Positions 6,354 through 9,241 of a DNA stretch of 9,241 nt are shown here, piece after piece. Both the position numbers and the translations under genes were made by a program. The first letter of the stretch is position 1. Each line of letters starts with the position of its first letter. Source of the DNA: DATHVR01 sp035461175 (GTDB lineage: Bacteria > Actinomycetota > Acidimicrobiia > Spongiisociales > ZC4RG35); contig DATHVR010000139.1 of assembly GCA_035461175.1 (NCBI GenBank), forward strand, positions 1 to 9,241, read 5' to 3'. The notes beneath the pieces are model-generated. The model had not been told where the DNA came from. It made no database searches and worked only from the letters and a program-made list of their open reading frames with translations.

Positions 6354-8425
6354 GGCTTGGCCACCGAGAAGTCGCCGAAGGTGTAGGTCTTGGCGGTGCC
6401 GTTGCGGTGACTGGCGAAGATGCCGCCCATGGTGTTGACACCGCTGGGACCGGACCCGTCCGGGTCGACTCCGGTAAAGATGCCCGCAGCCACCGGGACG
6501 GTCCCCGCCAGAGGCTGGAACGCACCACCGTTGATCGAGTAGCTGAGGCTGGCGGTGCCGCCACCGATGGTTAGCTGTAGCCCCACTGTGGTCGGAGCAG
6601 TCGCCCCCAGTGTCAATTGCTGGGTCCCGAGGACCGATCCGAGAGATTCAGACTGGAGCTGGATGGCGTTGCCGCCCGGCAGGTCGATCAGCACACCCTT
6701 CACATAGGTGTCCTCGTGGATCCCGGCCCAGATCCCCGCCTGTTCAGAACCGCCATTTCCTTCCCAGGGTGGACTGTTCAATGTGGTGGTGAGGACGGTG
6801 GTCCCGCTGCCGTTGAAGCCGACCCCGAGGGCGTTGTCCTGGGTGTCGACGTTCTGGTAGGCGATGCCTTTGGTCGTGGCGATGGATAGGGTTCCCGGCG
6901 CGGCGAGGTCGAGTGACAGGTTCGAGGCCACATAGCCCTGGCCGCCAGAGGTGGCCTGCACACATGTGAACCCCGTCCCGCTCCCGTTCGAGGCGGCGAC
7001 CGACCCGCTGGAGGTGGTGAAGTCCAGCGCGTAGGGGGTCGCCACCGCGATGTCGGTCCCGGTGGGGGACGGGCAGGAGCCGACGGGGAGGATGTTCATG
7101 GTCACGATGAAGCTGCGCGACTGGTAGCCGGGGGCCGACACCGTGACCGTGGCCTTGCGGACTCCGGGAGTGAGAGTTCCGGTGCTGGCGTTGAATGTGA
7201 CCGATTCGCCGCCGGTGCCGCTGGACTTGGCGAGCGTCAACCATGAAGCAGCTTCGGTCGCTGTCCAATTGATCGGGTTGCCGTTGTTCGAGTCAACGAC
7301 GACCCCCTTGGGGGTGGAACTCGACCCACCGGGGGGCAGGTTGAAGCTCTCCTCCTGCTTGGCAAGCCAGACCGAGGCCGGGTTGCTCACCCGGATGTTC
7401 TCGGTATGGGTCTCGGTGCCGCCACCGGACAGGACCATCACGGCGGTGACGGTATGGGTGCCGTTCTTCAACTTGAACGTGTCGAAGGGATAGGCGTTCC
7501 CGGTGGGGGCCGTGCCCTCGAGGTCGAACTTGGAAAAGTCCTCGACCCGATAAGCACTTCCTGAAGCGCTGGGGTCATTGACATAGAATCGGGTCTGGTT
7601 CACGCCGGCGTCAGGCCCGGCGAAGATGTAGGCGTTTCCGGAGAAAGTCTGTCCGTTCAGCTCGGTGGCGGGCTGGCGGTCCGAATTCGGGCTGAAGAAC
7701 AAGCCGCGGCCCTGGCCCGGCAATGAGGTCGTGGTAGTCGCGCCGGGAATGGAGGTGGTAGGGGCGGGGGTGGTGGTGACGGTAGTGCCGGTGGTTTCTA
7801 TCGCGGCCACTCGGGAAAGGAATGACGCCATCTCGTCTCGACGGACCGGGTTGTCGGCGCAGTACTCAGTGTTGGCAGGCGGGTTACAGCCCCGGGTTAT
7901 GCCCACCCGGGCGATGGCGTTGATCTGGGGTTCGAAGATGTTGCCGTTGTCGTCGGTGAAGAAGTTCTCCGCGACGTCGGCCAGGCCGAGGCCGCGGGCC
8001 ATGAAGGCGGCCATCTGACCGCGAGTTACCACATCTCTCGGGCAGTACTGGTCGTTGGCGGGCGGGTTGCAGCCCCGGGTGATCCCGGAGGCGGCCAGGG
8101 CGTTGATGTCGTTCTCGTGCACGGATCCGGCGGTGTCGGTGAATTGGCCGGCAGGGGCCGGGGGCAGGTCGAAGGTGCGGACCAGGAATGAAGCCATCTG
8201 CTGGCGGGTGACGTAGTCGTCGGGGCAGTAGAGGGTGTTGGCGGGGGGATTGCAGCCCAGTGTGATTCCCAGGGCGGCTATGGCCTCGATGTTCGACTCG
8301 TGGACGTTGCCGTCGTCGTCGTCGAACGTTCCGACCGCACCGGCCGGGCCAGCCAACGGCACCAGCGTGATCATCAGTGCCAGCGCGACAAAGACTGCTG
8401 AATAGCGACGAACCCGAAGCTCCAT
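6350..8425 (-). CDS. Secreted SLH-repeat protein with Ig-like, BACON-like and lectin-like domains
   Basis: This 691-residue exported protein is probably held on the cell envelope. Residues 1-30 are a signal peptide: basic RVRR, a hydrophobic core (VFVALALMITLVPL) and likely cleavage after AGA30. Three SLH-like repeats follow at about 34-87, 95-148 and 156-209. Each has F-T/D-D, a GITxGCNPPAN turn, a second cysteine nine residues after the first (C58/C67, C119/C128, C180/C189) and V-T-R...M-A-x-F. Residues 210-240 are a Thr/Pro/Ser linker that may be glycosylated. Residues 241-347 look like an Ig-like domain (FYVNDP, NAYPFDTFKLKNGTHTVTA). Residues 348-446 resemble BACON (SWLTLAKSSGTGG, 394-406), and 459-689 resemble a concanavalin-like sandwich (EQAGIWAGIHEDTYVKG, 561-577). 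The family role is carbohydrate or surface binding; the ligand is unknown. AAGGGGAG lies 9 nt before the ATG. It overlaps the epimerase gene by 4 bp. No LPXTG sortase signal or C-terminal membrane segment was seen. Confidence 0.85.
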   Translation of the reverse strand: MELRVRRYSAVFVALALMITLVPLAGPAGAVGTFDDDDGNVHESNIEAIAALGITLGCNPPANTLYCPDDYVTRQQMASFLVRTFDLPPAPAGQFTDTAGSVHENDINALAASGITRGCNPPANDQYCPRDVVTRGQMAAFMARGLGLADVAENFFTDDNGNIFEPQINAIARVGITRGCNPPANTEYCADNPVRRDEMASFLSRVAAIETTGTTVTTTPAPTTSIPGATTTTSLPGQGRGLFFSPNSDRQPATELNGQTFSGNAYIFAGPDAGVNQTRFYVNDPSASGSAYRVEDFSKFDLEGTAPTGNAYPFDTFKLKNGTHTVTAVMVLSGGGTETHTENIRVSNPASVWLAKQEESFNLPPGGSSSTPKGVVVDSNNGNPINWTATEAASWLTLAKSSGTGGESVTFNASTGTLTPGVRKATVTVSAPGYQSRSFIVTMNILPVGSCPSPTGTDIAVATPYALDFTTSSGSVAASNGSGTGFTCVQATSGGQGYVASNLSLDLAAPGTLSIATTKGIAYQNVDTQDNALGVGFNGSGTTVLTTTLNSPPWEGNGGSEQAGIWAGIHEDTYVKGVLIDLPGGNAIQLQSESLGSVLGTQQLTLGATAPTTVGLQLTIGGGTASLSYSINGGAFQPLAGTVPVAAGIFTGVDPDGSGPSGVNTMGGIFASHRNGTAKTYTFGDFSVAKP
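7799..8326 (-). repeat. Three tandem SLH-like repeats with a 61-codon period
   Basis: Module 1 is at 8165-8326, module 2 at 7982-8143 and module 3 at 7799-7960. Landmark residues recur at exactly 61-residue steps (F34/F95/F156; first cysteine 58/119/180). The position of the canonical TRAE wall-binding motif reads TRQQ, TRGQ and RRDE in order, so this copy of the domain is more diverged than that of the neighbouring + strand gene, which keeps TRGE. Confidence 0.85.
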
Positions 8426-8434
8426 GGTGAAGTA

Positions 8435-8442
8435 CTCCCCTT
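8435..8442 (-). promoter_or_regulatory. Ribosome binding site of the 691-aa SLH protein
   Basis: Read on the minus strand this is AAGGGGAG, 9 nt before the ATG whose complement is at 8423-8425. It supports that start and the signal peptide that follows it. Confidence 0.65.
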
Positions 8443-8500
8443 GTTACGGTGTGGAACGCTTCGACCATGTGGGCCGACTCACCCGTCCCCTGAGTACAAC

Positions 8501-8529
8501 ATTGAAGCCGGGAGAGGGTCCGGTTTCAA
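8501..8529 (-). promoter_or_regulatory. Candidate promoter for the SLH protein/epimerase operon
   Basis: On the minus strand, TTGAAA (8524-8529) and TTCAAT (8501-8506) are 17 bp apart. The -35 box is good, but the -10 box lacks the usual A at position 2. Transcription would start near 8494 and give a leader of about 70 nt. Both boxes overlap an interrupted palindrome, so the match could be a by-product of that symmetry. Confidence 0.25.
8502..8529. repeat. 28-bp interrupted palindrome in the divergent SLH intergenic region
   Basis: TTGAAGCCGG (8502-8511) and CCGGTTTCAA (8520-8529) form 10-bp arms around an 8-base centre (GAGAGGGT), with one non-matching pair (G8507/T8524, a G-U pair in RNA). 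It lies about midway between the two head-to-head SLH genes and outside both coding regions. It could be an operator for a dimeric regulator or a leader stem-loop; which of these is not shown by the sequence. Confidence 0.45.
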
Positions 8530-8538
8530 GCCCAGGAT

Positions 8539-8569
8539 TTGATTCGCTGGACCCAGACAACGCTAAGGT
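8539..8569 (+). promoter_or_regulatory. Candidate promoter for the + strand SLH gene
   Basis: TTGATT (8539-8544) and TAAGGT (8564-8569) are 19 bp apart and 75 bp before the GTG start. The -10 fits the loose actinobacterial TAnnnT pattern, but the spacer is at the long end. A small stem (8580-8585 with 8598-8603, GCCGAC/GTCGGC) would lie in the leader. Weak call. Confidence 0.25.
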
Positions 8570-8631
8570 GCCTCCCTTCGCCGACCGATGTCTTGGCGTC
8601 GGCCTATCCACAGGGCCGTCGACGACATCTG

Positions 8632-8637
8632 AGGAGG
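8632..8637 (+). promoter_or_regulatory. Strong ribosome binding site fixing the GTG start at 8644
   Basis: AGGAGG, a perfect match to the 16S rRNA tail, lies 6 nt before GTG at 8644-8646. No ATG is available nearby in this frame, and a complete signal peptide begins at the GTG. Confidence 0.75.
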
Positions 8638-8643
8638 GACACA

Positions 8644-9241
8644 GTGGAGTCTCACGCTTCTCTTTCGTTTTCCCGTTCACGCCCGGCAGGAATCGCATTG
8701 ATCCTCGCCCTGGTAGCCAGTCTGATCGTTCCCTTGGCCCAACCGGCCGAGGCAGGCCCGACCTTCACGGACGACAACGGAAATGCCCATGAGGGGGCCA
8801 TCGAGCAAATTGCGGCTCGAGGGGTCACCAAGGGATGTAACCCGCCGGCCAACGACCGCTACTGCCCGGATCGACCCGTAACCCGGGGGGAGATGGCGGC
8901 GTTCCTGCAGCGGGCCTTCGACCTCGACAGCGGATCCAGGGACCACTTCAAGGACGACGGGGGATCGCCGTTCGAATCCGCGATCAATGCCGTGGCCAGG
9001 GCGGGAGTGACCAAGGGATGCAATCCGCCCGCCAACGATCGGTACTGTCCAAACGCCCGGGTTACCCGTGGCGAGATGGCGGCTTTCATCAACCGTATCC
9101 TGGATCTGGACAAGGGCGCCGACTTCTTCGCCGACGACGATGACTCGGTGTTCGAGGCAGACATCAATGCCATCGCCCGGGTGGGTATCTCCAAGGGATG
9201 TAATCCTCCCGGCAACGACAGATTCTGCGCCAACCGAAACG
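8644..9241 (+). CDS. Secreted SLH-repeat protein, N-terminal 199 residues (3' end outside window)
   Basis: A GTG-started open frame continues past the window end. Residues 1-37 are a signal peptide: basic RSRP (11-14), hydrophobic GIALILALVASLIVPLA (16-32) and likely cleavage after AEA37. Two complete SLH-like repeats (about 41-94 and 102-155) and part of a third (from 162) follow. Each carries KGCNPPANDRYC-like sequence with a cysteine pair nine residues apart (C65/C74, C126/C135, C186/C195). They also carry VTRGEMAAF, whose TRGE corresponds to the TRAE motif by which SLH domains grip cell-wall polysaccharide in characterised bacteria. It is head-to-head with, and a paralogue of, the 691-aa SLH protein in its N-terminal part. 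What follows the SLH region, and so its function, lies outside the window; it may be a hydrolase, an adhesin or a structural layer protein. Confidence 0.85.
   Translation, partial: MESHASLSFSRSRPAGIALILALVASLIVPLAQPAEAGPTFTDDNGNAHEGAIEQIAARGVTKGCNPPANDRYCPDRPVTRGEMAAFLQRAFDLDSGSRDHFKDDGGSPFESAINAVARAGVTKGCNPPANDRYCPNARVTRGEMAAFINRILDLDKGADFFADDDDSVFEADINAIARVGISKGCNPPGNDRFCANRN
8764..9241 (+). repeat. Tandem SLH-like repeats of the + strand gene
   Basis: Modules are at 8764-8925 and 8947-9108, with a third from 9127 cut by the window edge. First cysteines are 61 and then 60 residues apart. The ten residues from C65 to C74 and from C126 to C135 are identical, yet six of the ten codons differ at the third base. 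The repeats are therefore old and held by selection on the protein. Confidence 0.85.

Noticed and set aside
5601..6386. A 261-codon + strand open frame opposite the epimerase gene.
   Set aside because: It is antisense to a gene with clear SDR motifs. Its product is biased to Gly, Val, Asp and Pro without a recognisable domain, as expected from high-GC third-position shadows.
7724..7795. A G/T-rich low-complexity run that looked like a microsatellite.
   Set aside because: It is the complement of the Thr/Pro/Ser linker codons in the 691-aa protein and has no regular unit.
7799..8326. A CRISPR-like or minisatellite array, suggested by the regular 183-bp spacing.
   Set aside because: The repeats are long, diverged at DNA level and in one open frame; they code for SLH modules.
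8443..8643. A cyclic-di-GMP or other riboswitch in the SLH intergenic region.
   Set aside because: Recalled consensus cores were not found on either strand. Only the palindrome and one short stem were seen.

Overview
The window is high-GC bacterial DNA, densely packed with genes that assemble surface polysaccharide and with secreted S-layer-homology (SLH) type proteins. The composition, the GTG start with a strong AGGAGG site, and SLH-like repeats carrying a GCNPPAN...YC signature suggest an actinobacterium, possibly of the Acidimicrobiia. That placement is an inference from recalled family patterns, not from a search. No RNA genes, insertion sequences, CRISPR arrays or integrases were seen.

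Layout from left to right. (1) The last 51 codons of a + strand gene, probably a GT4 glycosyltransferase (2-157), overlap the end of a convergent gene by 24 bp. (2) A minus-strand pair, GT2 glycosyltransferase (1222-2166) then GT4 glycosyltransferase (134-1225), is joined by a 4-bp ATGA overlap. (3) Divergent from it is a + strand pair: an asparagine-synthetase-like protein without the glutaminase cysteine (2294-4033), overlapping by 8 bp a nucleotide-sugar dehydrogenase of the UDP-ManNAc dehydrogenase type (4026-5318). (4) A strong hairpin overlaps the dehydrogenase stop codon. Nine bases after that stop, the convergent minus-strand operon ends. That operon consists of a 691-aa secreted SLH/Ig-like/BACON-like/lectin-like protein (6350-8425) followed, again through an ATGA overlap, by an NAD-dependent sugar epimerase/dehydratase (5328-6353). 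(5) A 218-bp divergent region with a 28-bp interrupted palindrome separates it from a second, + strand SLH protein (8644 to beyond the window).

How the genes may work together (inference): the dehydrogenase and the epimerase would supply modified nucleotide sugars, including a uronic acid. The synthetase-like protein could form an amide or related bond on such a carboxylate. The glycosyltransferases would assemble the polymer, and the SLH proteins may bind a cell-wall polymer of this kind. The most unusual points are the synthetase-like protein, which has lost its glutaminase nucleophile and appears to have replacements in its synthetase motifs, and the tight coupling of a cell-surface protein to a sugar epimerase.
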